40,214 bases of DNA, taken from positions 1 to 40,214 of IMG/VR virus record IMGVR_UViG_3300009159_000131. One strand, written 5' to 3'. The notes beneath the pieces are model-generated. The model made no database searches, was not told the DNA's origin, and saw only the letters and a list, made by a program, of their open reading frames with translations. The stretch's first letter is position 1. Each line of letters opens with the position of its first letter. This document shows positions 21,879-30,337 of this stretch, one piece after another. This DNA is from a virus. Position numbers and translations under genes: made by a program.

Positions 21879-22360
21879 TAGCTCAACACCTTTGATCGTT
21901 TAAGGCACTCGTCTACCAGTTGTCCAGTCGTAAGATACCCGGCTAAAGCGACACGCACCATATCCAACCACGAAACGTACTGTGTGTTTAAGTGTCTGAT
22001 TATTGCATCGCGTCGTTCGTAGCAGCCAATCGTTCCCCATAGGTCCATTTCAGTTGCGTAGGCGTCGCACTCGCAAACGTCGCTCTTGATAATCCCTATT
22101 TCTTTAAGGACGTTGCGAAGACACGTTCCCGGCTTGTTGAATGTGGTTGCCCTATGCAGTTGACGCAGTGTGTTCAATAGTTCGGTCGATGGCGCTACCT
22201 GATATGCAATCGAACACGTCACAACGTTGAGTGCCTGTGGCCTATCGGTTTTCGTCTTGCACGCTGTGCAAGTTCTAGGAGTTACAGTAACGGGCATGCC
22301 TATAAGAGATGATGCTACGTTGCAACTATTACTAGAAGTTAAGTAAGGGCATTTATCCAT
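21878..22360 (-). CDS. hypothetical cysteine-rich protein, 160 aa
   Basis: Paired cysteines occur throughout (C near 4 and 13, C-T-A-C near 31-34, C-E-C near 96-98), suggesting metal binding or disulfides. The C-terminal half is helical (W-L-D-M-V-R-V-A-L-A-G-Y). No family is recognised. It overlaps the Ser-Gly-repeat gene by eight bases and the glycosyltransferase gene as TAATG, so it may be a tail accessory protein or a glycosylation target or helper. Confidence 0.6.
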   Translation of the reverse strand: MDKCPYLTSSNSCNVASSLIGMPVTVTPRTCTACKTKTDRPQALNVVTCSIAYQVAPSTELLNTLRQLHRATTFNKPGTCLRNVLKEIGIIKSDVCECDAYATEMDLWGTIGCYERRDAIIRHLNTQYVSWLDMVRVALAGYLTTGQLVDECLKRSKVLS

Positions 22361-23045
22361 GACTGCACAAGTCCGTCGTTAGTACCCAATTGCCGACTCC
22401 TGGGCTACCAATTGGGTCTGGCTCTACCCAGGTACTTAGGCAAAATCCGCCAGTGCAGGTTGAAAAGTCGGAATCACGTCGGCAATCGTTCATAAATGTT
22501 TGTCCATTAAAATCTCCCGGTGTCCCAGGTGCCGAACCGCAAGCACAATCTCCGAACGGTGGGACATATCCTGACGATCCAGAACCCGAACCAGACGATC
22601 CAGAACCGCTACCTGAGCCTGATCCACTTCCCGAGCCAGAACCAGAACCAGAACCGCTACCTGAACCACTTCCAGAACCAGACGATCCTGAGCTACCGCT
22701 TGACCCCGAGCCAGAACCAGACGAGCCACTTGAACCGGATGAGCCACTTGAACCGGATGAACCCGACGAACCGTGAGCACAACAAGCGATTCCATAAATG
22801 GGCGTTGCGTCTTCCACTCCAAGGAACCGCATCAAGAACCGACCGATCTTTGGAAAGTCGCATTCGCTAAACCCGTAGATCGGAGTGGAATCCTCAATGC
22901 CGATCAGCTTGCCTTGGTATCGCTTGCCAGCGATTGAACCTGAGCCAGAGCCTGGAGTGTTTCCCGGGCATCCAGCCGAGTAGATTTGCGTTCCATCCTC
23001 AATTCCAACAAATCGACCTGTGTACTTCTGTTTCATTAGGGTCAT
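22353..23045 (-). CDS. virion-associated Ser-Gly-repeat protein, 230 aa
   Basis: Three imperfect units open the protein: G-R-F-V-G-I-E-D-G-T-Q-I-Y, G-K-L-I-G-I-E-D-S-T-P-I-Y and R-F-L-G-V-E-D-A-T-P-I-Y. A tract of about 65 residues made only of Ser and Gly follows (DNA about 22565-22765), then a cysteine-containing C-terminal domain. Such a tract is a flexible linker. It may also accept O-linked sugars, and a glycosyltransferase lies two genes downstream. It is probably a tail-tip or fibre component. The start overlaps the upstream stop as ATGA. Confidence 0.7.
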   Translation of the reverse strand: MTLMKQKYTGRFVGIEDGTQIYSAGCPGNTPGSGSGSIAGKRYQGKLIGIEDSTPIYGFSECDFPKIGRFLMRFLGVEDATPIYGIACCAHGSSGSSGSSGSSGSSGSSGSGSGSSGSSGSSGSGSGSGSGSGSGSGSGSGSGSGSGSGSSGSGSGSSGYVPPFGDCACGSAPGTPGDFNGQTFMNDCRRDSDFSTCTGGFCLSTWVEPDPIGSPGVGNWVLTTDLCSHG

Positions 23046-23587
23046 CCGTTCACATCCCTGACTCTACATGCACGAACAGTCACCCAAGTCTTGGTCAACG
23101 TAACAAACCTCTGTACGTTACCAGGATAGTACCCATCCGCATCTCTGGTATTGCTCGTGACCTGAACTACTTCGACCTCCGATACGTTGATTTCGACCAT
23201 CCAGGTTTCTGAGCTGCCCTCAACGTGCGGATAAGTGTTGTCCCTAGTCTTCACAATAAAAGCGATGCCGGTGTTACCGAGGATGAACGAGTCTTCAACA
23301 GGACCTACTGTATCCCCAATCACTGTTGAGGCTAGGCAAAGTGCTTGAGCAGGCATTGCCGAAGTGCATCGACCCTTTGCATCGGCTTCAACATACTCGC
23401 CGAGATTGAAAACTACTCTTGCCGAGTCTTGACGTTGCTCGTCAACATACGTTGGCCTTCGAATCAAATAGATAATTTCGTTCTGCTCTTCGATGGTGTC
23501 CGTGACAACCATCGTCCCGTATGGGGGAACCGTGTAACCGCTGTCGTTCCTGAACGCGTATTGGCGAATGTCGTCTGTCTTGGTCAT
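23042..23587 (-). CDS. hypothetical tail-region protein, 181 aa
   Basis: A beta-rich soluble protein (Y-G-T-M-V-V-T-D-T-I near 23-32, W-M-V-E-I-N-V-S-E-V-E-V-V near the C-terminal third) with no recognised family. It overlaps its neighbours as ATGA on both sides, between the hub-like protein and the Ser-Gly-repeat protein, so a minor tail role is likely by position. Confidence 0.6.
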   Translation of the reverse strand: MTKTDDIRQYAFRNDSGYTVPPYGTMVVTDTIEEQNEIIYLIRRPTYVDEQRQDSARVVFNLGEYVEADAKGRCTSAMPAQALCLASTVIGDTVGPVEDSFILGNTGIAFIVKTRDNTYPHVEGSSETWMVEINVSEVEVVQVTSNTRDADGYYPGNVQRFVTLTKTWVTVRACRVRDVNG

Positions 23588-25359
23588 CGTACTTTCTTGG
23601 CCTCTCTGCGAGCTTGGGCGCGGGCCAATACAGCCTTCTGATTGGCGATAAACTTGTTGTTGGCAAGCTCCTGCAATCTACGGACCTTTTCATCGTAGGT
23701 AAATCGCTCGATTGGGTTCTCGCTTTGCCAGTCAATCGTAGTTGTACACTCCCCGGCGTCAGAACGCTCAAGACGAATAGAACTGATTGATCCATCTGGC
23801 GAGTAGTCGAACATGAACCCCTTTGCAGGTACAGAAACCGATTCGCCGAGGTTGTACTTTGCGATCTCTTTCAAGGCATATTTTCTGGCTTGATATTCAA
23901 ACTTGGAAACCTCCGTTTGATTCAAGCCCCTGGAGTCTGCAACGCCGCACTCATACTCCAAATCGTCTACCCTGATCGTATGCGTGACCCCGCGCGAAAC
24001 GTATCTGCTGTTGGGCTTGTAGTCGTAGAACTGGCGGATTGGTTCAGCGGTTATAGGATCTCGCACAATGAACGAAGTGCGCAAAAGGATCTTTGCCGGT
24101 TGAAACTTATCCGCCGCAACTACGTTTCCAGTTCGTTTGATCGAGTAGCATTGAACGCCGAACTTGACCAAGCCCTTTTCCTCGTCGATCTCAAACGCAC
24201 CATGATAAACGTGTGCTGGGAACGTGGTTCTAAGATAATCGCCTTGCGCTGAGGCATAGTGATCGGCATTGAATAAAGGGTTAGCACCGTTTGCCGGAAT
24301 CGGATTGACGTTGTTGAGTTGCGATGGTCGCAGGTCATGGAAGTACCCAATGACCTCGGCCGGAACTATGCCTTCGAACTCGCTCCACAATGTCAATTGA
24401 TTGCTGCTCAACGGGATTATTCGTTCTACATCCAAATTGTCGAGCAACTGAGCGCTCCAAGTGTTGGCCGAGAGCCTTGAGCCCGTAGGCGTTGGGATCT
24501 TTAGGTAGGTTCCTCGCTTACCTTGGACTCGGTACAGTTTCCAGATGCACGACTGAGCAAGCTCGATTTTCTTTGCATCAGCTAGCTGGCGGAAATCATA
24601 GCTGCAATACGCAAACGTCTTTTGACCTCCAACAGTTGGGCAGTATGACAACTCCGCTAACGGTTTGACCTCGAACGTGTCGATCTCATACCCAACAGCT
24701 TCGAGTGGCAAGTCACGTTGGAACATGATTGGCGCTCCCTCGACGCGAAGCGTTTCTGGAATCACCGGAGGCTCGTAGGCCGTTGTGAAGTCCATGACTC
24801 TTTGATCGTTTGGAGGGTTTCTACCGCCGCCAATTCTGCGAAGATAAACCTTGTCGTCCATCCCCAGCGAGACTATCACCCCAAAGGGTTGAATCAGAGT
24901 TTCAAGCTGTTCGGATGCAAGCTGTCCTCCAAACTCGGCAAGAGGGAAAACGTCATCAGGCAGAACAGAAACATCAACGCCGACTTCACCCATAGCTTGA
25001 AGGCATAGCGTTGCAAGCTGTCGCACGTTTTTTACATTCTTTTTGACCCCTCGAATGTACGTGTTGTACTGGCCGTAGATATTCCTAAACCGCCACGCCC
25101 ACCTGCGATCCTCGAATTGCACGTCTTTGTATCGACCGTTCGAACCTTGCGTTATCGTCTGGCGGACCACTCGGCAATTTGCAAGCGTGATGAAGCTGTT
25201 GCCGTATGAGACCTGAATGTTCCCGTATCTTGGAAGGTCCACCCCAAGGATGAACTTTGCTTGGATCGGGTCCGCAACCGTAGAAGCAGTCCGTGAGACT
25301 TGAAAGCCAGCGTCTGCGTCGAAGCCTGCAAAGATTAGTCGCCCCTGTGGAACTGCCAT
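23584..25359 (-). CDS. large tail protein, baseplate-hub-like, 591 aa
   Basis: This is the largest gene after the tape measure gene and in the position of tail-tip hub or tail-associated protein genes of siphoviruses. The N-terminal part is beta-rich (L-P-R-Y-G-N-I-Q-V-S-Y-G near 42-53; W-R-F-R-N-I-Y-G-Q-Y), the middle has repeated beta segments, and the last 40 residues are a basic helix (A-N-Q-K-A-V-L-A-R-A-Q-A-R-R-E-A-K-K). The hub assignment rests on size and order, not on a clear motif. The start overlaps the upstream stop as TAATG. Confidence 0.6.
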   Translation of the reverse strand: MAVPQGRLIFAGFDADAGFQVSRTASTVADPIQAKFILGVDLPRYGNIQVSYGNSFITLANCRVVRQTITQGSNGRYKDVQFEDRRWAWRFRNIYGQYNTYIRGVKKNVKNVRQLATLCLQAMGEVGVDVSVLPDDVFPLAEFGGQLASEQLETLIQPFGVIVSLGMDDKVYLRRIGGGRNPPNDQRVMDFTTAYEPPVIPETLRVEGAPIMFQRDLPLEAVGYEIDTFEVKPLAELSYCPTVGGQKTFAYCSYDFRQLADAKKIELAQSCIWKLYRVQGKRGTYLKIPTPTGSRLSANTWSAQLLDNLDVERIIPLSSNQLTLWSEFEGIVPAEVIGYFHDLRPSQLNNVNPIPANGANPLFNADHYASAQGDYLRTTFPAHVYHGAFEIDEEKGLVKFGVQCYSIKRTGNVVAADKFQPAKILLRTSFIVRDPITAEPIRQFYDYKPNSRYVSRGVTHTIRVDDLEYECGVADSRGLNQTEVSKFEYQARKYALKEIAKYNLGESVSVPAKGFMFDYSPDGSISSIRLERSDAGECTTTIDWQSENPIERFTYDEKVRRLQELANNKFIANQKAVLARAQARREAKKVR

Positions 25360-26597
25360 TAGAGAGTTATGCCCACTCCTTTGTCTACCTTAACATCGGC
25401 GATTCTGCACCCGATCAGAACGATTCCAGTCGTGAACGTCACTCGTCCATTTGGGTCTCGAATCTCGCCGTCCCGGTACAGGTCACAAGCCGCTACCGTC
25501 TTGGTCGTTCCTACGTTGCCAAAATTGATGATTCCCGAAGGTTCGATGGTCGCCTTTGTGGTTATTCCTCCCGAGCTGTCCCAGTCGATCTGAGCACGAT
25601 TAGACGCCTTCACGTTAGCCGCTGCCGATGCCTTGGCGACAACCACCCTAGCGCTATCTCGCGCCGTCAGGGTTGTCATTGCTCCCTCGATCAGCATTTG
25701 ACCGCCAACGCACAAAACGGTCGTGCAGGTCACTTTACTTGTTGCATGAACATCTGGAGTGGATTGTCCGCCCTCGCGTTGAATCACGTTGATAGTCGAT
25801 ACAGTCGAAGTGCTCAACGAATCAAACTTAACCGACCCGGCGTAGACGTTCGCAGTTGTTCCGGATCCCGTACCAACAATCTGAGCAGGGTATCCGTTCG
25901 AAGTGTTCGCAGTCGTTCCGTGTACCGTCAGCGTGACGTTCGAACCTTGAAAGTCGTAATACTCCAAGGTTGGATGATTCCCAGTTCCGTAGCCAAGCTC
26001 AACCGCAATCGCTGAACCAGTGCCCAGCGTCAACCTCCGCGTTCGGTATTCCTGATAGCCGTTTGGATTCGTGGCCGGTAATCCAATCTGGCCTTGATAG
26101 CTCGCCATCCGCTTGAACGATGCGTAGTTGTTCGTGTCGGTCAGCCCGTAAAGAATCGACACCGAACTCACCGCGCCGTCGATCTCAATATCGTCCGCAG
26201 CCGATGGAACCGTACCACCAACCCAATTTGCAGCAACGTTCCAAAAGTTAGGACCGCTTGCCGCCGTTGGAGTTGTCACGGTTGCGGTTCCCGTTGTCGC
26301 CGATGCCGTCACAACAATTCCGCCGACTCCCGCTTGAGCCGTCAATTGAAGTCCGCTTAATGTAGGATCTTCTCGCCTCGCTGCGACCATCTCTTGAATC
26401 TCGGGCTCAGCACTCGAATTCCAAGCGCTAACCAGTGCGTCAATGAGGTCGCCGAGTACGGTTGTCGTGGTCGTGTAGGATATCGTTTTGCCGTTGATAA
26501 TCGCCGAGTACGTTTGTCCAACGACAATCGAGCTGTAAACGATCTTCGTTACCTGGGCGACGCTTGCAGCCGCTCCTAGCCATTGCTTTGTTGCCAT
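25359..26597 (-). CDS. beta-solenoid-like tail fibre or tip protein, 412 aa
   Basis: Threonine/valine/glycine-rich throughout. The segment F-W-N-V-A-A-N-W-V-G-G-T-V-P-S-A-A-D-D-I-E-I near residue 118 is the short motif common at the start of right-handed beta-helix domains of surface proteins. The first 110 residues look like a separate globular domain (V-V-G-Q-T-Y-S-A-I-I-N-G-K). A receptor-binding or tail-tip role is inferred from fold and place. Confidence 0.6.
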   Translation of the reverse strand: MATKQWLGAAASVAQVTKIVYSSIVVGQTYSAIINGKTISYTTTTTVLGDLIDALVSAWNSSAEPEIQEMVAARREDPTLSGLQLTAQAGVGGIVVTASATTGTATVTTPTAASGPNFWNVAANWVGGTVPSAADDIEIDGAVSSVSILYGLTDTNNYASFKRMASYQGQIGLPATNPNGYQEYRTRRLTLGTGSAIAVELGYGTGNHPTLEYYDFQGSNVTLTVHGTTANTSNGYPAQIVGTGSGTTANVYAGSVKFDSLSTSTVSTINVIQREGGQSTPDVHATSKVTCTTVLCVGGQMLIEGAMTTLTARDSARVVVAKASAAANVKASNRAQIDWDSSGGITTKATIEPSGIINFGNVGTTKTVAACDLYRDGEIRDPNGRVTFTTGIVLIGCRIADVKVDKGVGITL

Positions 26598-26600
26598 GTG

Positions 26601-27323
26601 TTAGACCCGTCTGTGGGGTACTCCGTAAAGTGGTTGATGCCATGCGAATTCGTAGGACCAAGATATCTCGTACTCGGTATCAATGTTACCAAGAACCCTT
26701 GGAGTGCTGATTGTAATCTCTGGACGCTTGAGCACTGCATAGGGCCAAATCGGTGGAGGAATGAATGGCCTAGCGAGCAATCCTGTTGCACTTCCCGATT
26801 GTCGGTATCGGTATGCCTTGTTCTGGAAAAAGATTTGACGCTCTGGAAGATTTACCGCGCCGCCAACATAGCCCTCTTCTCGACCGCCTTCGATCTCGGT
26901 CAACTCTTCGTCGAACTTCAAAAGGTCACTACCCGCGCCCGCAAGCCGCTCGGCCTCATAGGTTACACGATAGGACATACCATTGCCGTAGATGTCACCT
27001 TCTGCGTTCGGGAACCCTGAATCAACAATGTACGGTCCAACAAGGCAACGACTGGCATACAAGGCAAGTTTTGTATCTACGTTGGCAAAGTCCTCCATGA
27101 ACGCGATATCGACACCCTCTTGGCTAAAATTTGCTTCAAGTGTGTTGAGTGCTGCGGTCATCAAGCGCTCAGATGACTTGTTCTCAAGGATCAGCCGTCC
27201 AGTGATATCCCAACGCTCGATCATCTTGGATACCTTGCGAGTCACATCGTAGACAGGCTTGTAACTGATCTGAGCCACTGCCTCGTTCAACGGTCGAACT
27301 GCTCCACCTATTCTTAGCCTCAT
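26601..27323 (-). CDS. minor tail protein (distal tail-like), 240 aa
   Basis: It is the first gene after the tape measure gene, where siphoviruses usually encode the distal tail protein. The chain is alpha/beta with I-E-R-W-D-I-T-G-R-L-I-L-E near 35-47 and a C-terminal W-S-Y-E-F-A-W-H-Q-P-L-Y-G-V. There is no decisive motif, so the name comes from gene order. It overlaps the tape measure stop as ATGA. Confidence 0.55.
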   Translation of the reverse strand: MRLRIGGAVRPLNEAVAQISYKPVYDVTRKVSKMIERWDITGRLILENKSSERLMTAALNTLEANFSQEGVDIAFMEDFANVDTKLALYASRCLVGPYIVDSGFPNAEGDIYGNGMSYRVTYEAERLAGAGSDLLKFDEELTEIEGGREEGYVGGAVNLPERQIFFQNKAYRYRQSGSATGLLARPFIPPPIWPYAVLKRPEITISTPRVLGNIDTEYEISWSYEFAWHQPLYGVPHRRV

Positions 27324-29479
27324 ATTGTGGTCCCCGTTCGATTCTTGAACCGGCGATTGTTCTCTGCTTGCTCAGTTGTGATCTCTTGAACACGCTTTGC
27401 AAGATCGCTGTTTTGAATTGCTTGCTGGACGTTGATTTGCTTTGCGATCGATTGCGCCTCGGCTTCAATGTCCCTATCAATTTTGACGACGATATCCGTT
27501 TTCTGCTTGACCTCTACCTGAAGCTTCTTCCGAATGGCATCAAGCTGTTGAACTTCCTGACGTTGCTCTCGACCAAACGCCGCATCAAATCCGCCCGCCT
27601 TTGCTCTACTTTGAGCGAACGCGGAAATCTGTTTGTCAGTGCGTCCCGAAAGCCCTCTAAGCTTGCTGATCTCTTCCGGACTTACCGATTTGTCGCCTTG
27701 GTCAACTCGCCTCTTGATGGAAAGAATATCCTGTTGCTCTTCGTCCGACTTCATTCCAAACGACTCACGCGCCGACATATTAGATTCGCGTTTTGCCCTG
27801 ATTTGGTCCTCGATCGAACGCAACAGGTCTTTTGATTTTGATAGCGATTCGTTCGCAGCCGTTTTTTGCTCTCGGGAGATTTCTCTCTCGTGGCTTAGAC
27901 GCTTCTCCATCCACTTGATTACCTGATCTCGAGCGCCCGCAGTTCCTTGGATTGCTTCTTTGGAGTACTTTGCAATCTCTTGCTCGATGATCTTGGTTTT
28001 CTCTGCCGACGTTCCTTGCTCATACCGATTGCGAAGCATGGCCTCTTGGATCGTCAGTTGCTCTTTCATAAATCCGGACTTACGCGATTCGGACTCGGAG
28101 AAAGACGCCCTGTCCTTTGCGTTAGCTTCCATCATCAGCTTTGCACGCTGATCCAAACGATTCGTTAGCTTCTCACTTTCGATCAAATCTTTCTTCGCTG
28201 CCGAACCGGTTTCATTTCCTTGAGCCGTACTACTTCCAGACGTTGCACTCAGCACTAACCACTGGCTGAACCGAAGGTCTTTTACCCCCCTAGCGCTATT
28301 GTCGCCTGCCGCACGTTTAGGAGGGTCCTTTAACGTGTCTCGCAACCCTAGCAACGCTGCTCCAACGGCAACAGCTCCCGCAGCGACAAGGCCAAACGGA
28401 CCCGTCAGTATTGCGGCAACTCCACCCGCTACGCCGCCCATCGAGCCCAATGCGCCAAGACCGCCCGCCGCCGCACCGCCCGCTGCTGCTGCTCCGGACG
28501 CCCCATTCGCAAGGCTCAACGCTTTCTGCGCTGCTGCTTGGGCCAATGTCGCCTTGGTCAGTCCCTGCATGATTTGATCAGTTTTGGTGAGAATCCTGCC
28601 AAGACCGCTCAGGATATCAACCGCCCCTTGGACGCCCAGCAAAGCGTCTTTGACCTTGTTCAAATCCTTTTCGCCAATCAGCCCTATCATCGTCAAGCCG
28701 CGAGCAAACCTCATCCCGGCTTCACCCATCTCGATGAAGTTGTTGGCAACCTCACGGCCCGCAGTTCGTGCTTGCTGTTGAAACCGTCTGGAAGCATCTT
28801 CGAGTGCAACCTGTTTCCGCTTGTCCGCTTCGACAATCTTATCGGCTTGCTTGATCGCAGCCGCCAACGCTTCTTCGTCTCGCCTTTTCTGCTCTGCAAA
28901 CTTCTTTGCCGCAGACTCGGCCAAGGACCGGTCCCTGGCTATTTGCCGTTCCTCAAGTTGCTTTTGCTTCTCGGCTGCTTTGACCTCTTGGTCGAGCCTC
29001 TTTTTCAGTTCGGCCTCATGTCGCTTTGTTCGCTGTTGGTCAAGCTTGTCGAACTCCGCGATCGCATCCGCTGCCTCTTGTGCCGAAGCGGAATATTCAG
29101 AACTAATTGGTTGGTTGTTTGAATGAGCCGAGACAGCCATGTTTTGCTGCTTGACAAACTCCTCAGCCGCTTTGTTTCGGCGTTCCAACGACTCTTTGTA
29201 TCTTTGCTCCTCGTCAGATAGCTTCGACTTGTAATAGGCGTTTTTGGCGTCTACAGCCGACCTCCACCGAGTATCGGCGTCGGTGTGAATCTGGACAACT
29301 GCGCGGGCCTCTTCTGCCGCGATCGAAATTGCTTTGCGGGAGTTTTCAACGGTTGCCTTTGCGGTCCTAGATTGGATTGCGTCCATCTCTTTACCGAACG
29401 AAGAGAGTAGCGTCCGCGCAGCTGGGTCAAGGCTCGCCTTTAAGACGAACATAACTCCGCGTTCTGCTAGGTCTGACAT
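27320..29479 (-). CDS. tape measure protein, 719 aa
   Basis: The N-terminal 270 residues are an almost unbroken charged coiled coil rich in Ala, Glu, Lys, Arg and Gln. A glycine/alanine-rich hydrophobic region follows at about 320-385 (G-A-A-A-A-G-G-A-A-A-G-G, then A-A-I-L-T-G-P-F-G-L-V-A-A), then more coiled coil. This is the classic tape measure layout: the protein sets tail length and its hydrophobic part enters the host membrane. At about 0.15 nm per residue the tail would be roughly 105-110 nm. It follows the chaperone pair by seven bases, as in lambda. Confidence 0.88.
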   Translation of the reverse strand: MSDLAERGVMFVLKASLDPAARTLLSSFGKEMDAIQSRTAKATVENSRKAISIAAEEARAVVQIHTDADTRWRSAVDAKNAYYKSKLSDEEQRYKESLERRNKAAEEFVKQQNMAVSAHSNNQPISSEYSASAQEAADAIAEFDKLDQQRTKRHEAELKKRLDQEVKAAEKQKQLEERQIARDRSLAESAAKKFAEQKRRDEEALAAAIKQADKIVEADKRKQVALEDASRRFQQQARTAGREVANNFIEMGEAGMRFARGLTMIGLIGEKDLNKVKDALLGVQGAVDILSGLGRILTKTDQIMQGLTKATLAQAAAQKALSLANGASGAAAAGGAAAGGLGALGSMGGVAGGVAAILTGPFGLVAAGAVAVGAALLGLRDTLKDPPKRAAGDNSARGVKDLRFSQWLVLSATSGSSTAQGNETGSAAKKDLIESEKLTNRLDQRAKLMMEANAKDRASFSESESRKSGFMKEQLTIQEAMLRNRYEQGTSAEKTKIIEQEIAKYSKEAIQGTAGARDQVIKWMEKRLSHEREISREQKTAANESLSKSKDLLRSIEDQIRAKRESNMSARESFGMKSDEEQQDILSIKRRVDQGDKSVSPEEISKLRGLSGRTDKQISAFAQSRAKAGGFDAAFGREQRQEVQQLDAIRKKLQVEVKQKTDIVVKIDRDIEAEAQSIAKQINVQQAIQNSDLAKRVQEITTEQAENNRRFKNRTGTTI

Positions 29480-29486
29480 AACAATC

Positions 29487-29891
29487 TCACTTCGTTAAAA
29501 TCGCCGCAATCAATCCTTCAATGGCTCCGCTCGTCTTTGCTCTGGTTATCCGTTCCTCAGCCTCGTACAACTCCGCAAACAACCAAGTTAAAAAGTAGTC
29601 CTGGCTCTCTGCGATCGTTAGGCACCTCCCCGATGTCGCCCGCGACGCCCTGTATAACTTGATCGCTTCCAGTTGTTGCGGTGTCAAATCTGGCTTGTCT
29701 TTCCAATGTCCTTTCGGGCATCCGACCGACAACTCGCAAGGAACCTTCCCAACTCGTGGCTCGTAACCTTCGTTTGGGAATCGTTTCTTGGTCGGGTCGC
29801 CGTTGGGCTCGAACATATACGCACGGCATAGGTCGCAGGATCGCCCTCGAACCGGACTGTCCGAAAGCGATAGGGCGAATGCCGTAACTAT
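29487..29891 (-). CDS. tail assembly chaperone T extension, read by -1 frameshift
   Basis: From the A7 run at 29897-29891 the -1 frame is open without a stop to 29487, adding 134 residues to the upstream protein (fusion of about 257). It contains C-D-L-C and C-E-L-S-V-G-C, a possible zinc site, then a helical C-terminal domain (F-L-T-W-L-F-A-E-L-Y-E-A-E-E-R). In lambda the fused GT protein recruits the tail tube to the tape measure protein; this gene is at that place. An internal ATG at 29816 exists and independent initiation there is possible, but it would drop the C-D-L-C pair. Confidence 0.75.
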   Translation of the reverse strand: MVTAFALSLSDSPVRGRSCDLCRAYMFEPNGDPTKKRFPNEGYEPRVGKVPCELSVGCPKGHWKDKPDLTPQQLEAIKLYRASRATSGRCLTIAESQDYFLTWLFAELYEAEERITRAKTSGAIEGLIAAILTK

Positions 29892-29897
29892 TTTTTT
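29888..29897 (-). other. programmed -1 frameshift slippery site, A AAA AAA before TAG
   Basis: In the chaperone frame the codons are GCA AAA AAA TAG, so the heptamer A AAA AAA fits the X XXY YYZ rule and lies directly before the stop. Slipping back one base reads ATA GTT ACG and enters the long open T frame. The position, right upstream of the tape measure gene, is where siphovirus G/GT frameshifts occur. Confidence 0.72.
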
Positions 29898-30259
29898 GCT
29901 TGCTCCTCCAATGTTCCTGGGTTCTCAAAACGTTCTGGAATGGGCTTCGAAGGATCGGACTGTACGATGATCCAAAAAACTCTTTTGAGTAACGCATGGG
30001 ACAAATCTGAGCCTAGCGGAGCTAACAATGACCAGTGCGTGAGCGAGCCTTTGACTTCTTTTTGCATATTGTCCAACGTGTCACCAGCCTTGGAGGCGTC
30101 CTTGATGATTGCAGACGTAATCAACCGTTCGCATTCAGGGGGCGACTTGACTCGGTACTGGAAGTAAAGCTCTGGATGCAGCCCAACCACTTCTTCAACG
30201 TATCCGGCTTGCACGCCTCCGGCCCGGTAAATTCCATCTTTCCAACTCAAATCGCTCAT
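29888..30259 (-). CDS. tail assembly chaperone G, 123 aa
   Basis: A small helical protein (W-S-L-L-A-P-L-G-S-D-L-S-H-A-L-L-K-R-V-F-W near 76-96) immediately upstream of a frameshift site and the tape measure gene, the signature of lambda gpG-type chaperones. These proteins coat the tape measure protein and are absent from the finished virion. Most ribosomes should stop at TAG 29888, and a minority make the GT fusion. A hairpin terminator lies between this gene and the tail tube gene, which would lower its level. Confidence 0.72.
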   Translation of the reverse strand: MSDLSWKDGIYRAGGVQAGYVEEVVGLHPELYFQYRVKSPPECERLITSAIIKDASKAGDTLDNMQKEVKGSLTHWSLLAPLGSDLSHALLKRVFWIIVQSDPSKPIPERFENPGTLEEQAKK

Positions 30260-30271
30260 TCTTCTCTCCGT

Positions 30272-30303
30272 TAAAAAACATAGCCACGAAACTTATTCGT
30301 GGC
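30272..30303 (-). terminator. intrinsic terminator after the tail tube gene
   Basis: GCCACGAA and TTCGTGGC form eight pairs around a 5-base loop. On the minus strand the stem is followed by TATGTTTTTTAAC. It lies 35 bases past the tail tube stop, so it may reduce read-through into the chaperone and tape measure genes. Confidence 0.75.
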
Positions 30304-30337
30304 CATTGTTAGCTTTTCAAGACCATCACGCAATAGA

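Noticed and set aside
22390-22776. Long plus-strand frame rich in Pro and Glu opposite the Ser-Gly gene
   Set aside because: It is the antisense image of the Ser-Gly repeat codons; no binding site and no context.
22353-23045. CRISPR array or recombination hot spot in the Ser-Gly tract
   Set aside because: The repeats are simple codon-level repetition in frame, with no spacers of constant length.
25293-26015. 240-codon plus-strand frame opposite tail genes
   Set aside because: It spans the junction of two well-supported tail genes on the other strand and has the Arg/Ser-rich look of an antisense shadow.
17134-27000. Diversity-generating retroelement acting on tail or lectin-like genes
   Set aside because: No reverse transcriptase gene and no template/variable repeat pair was seen in the window.
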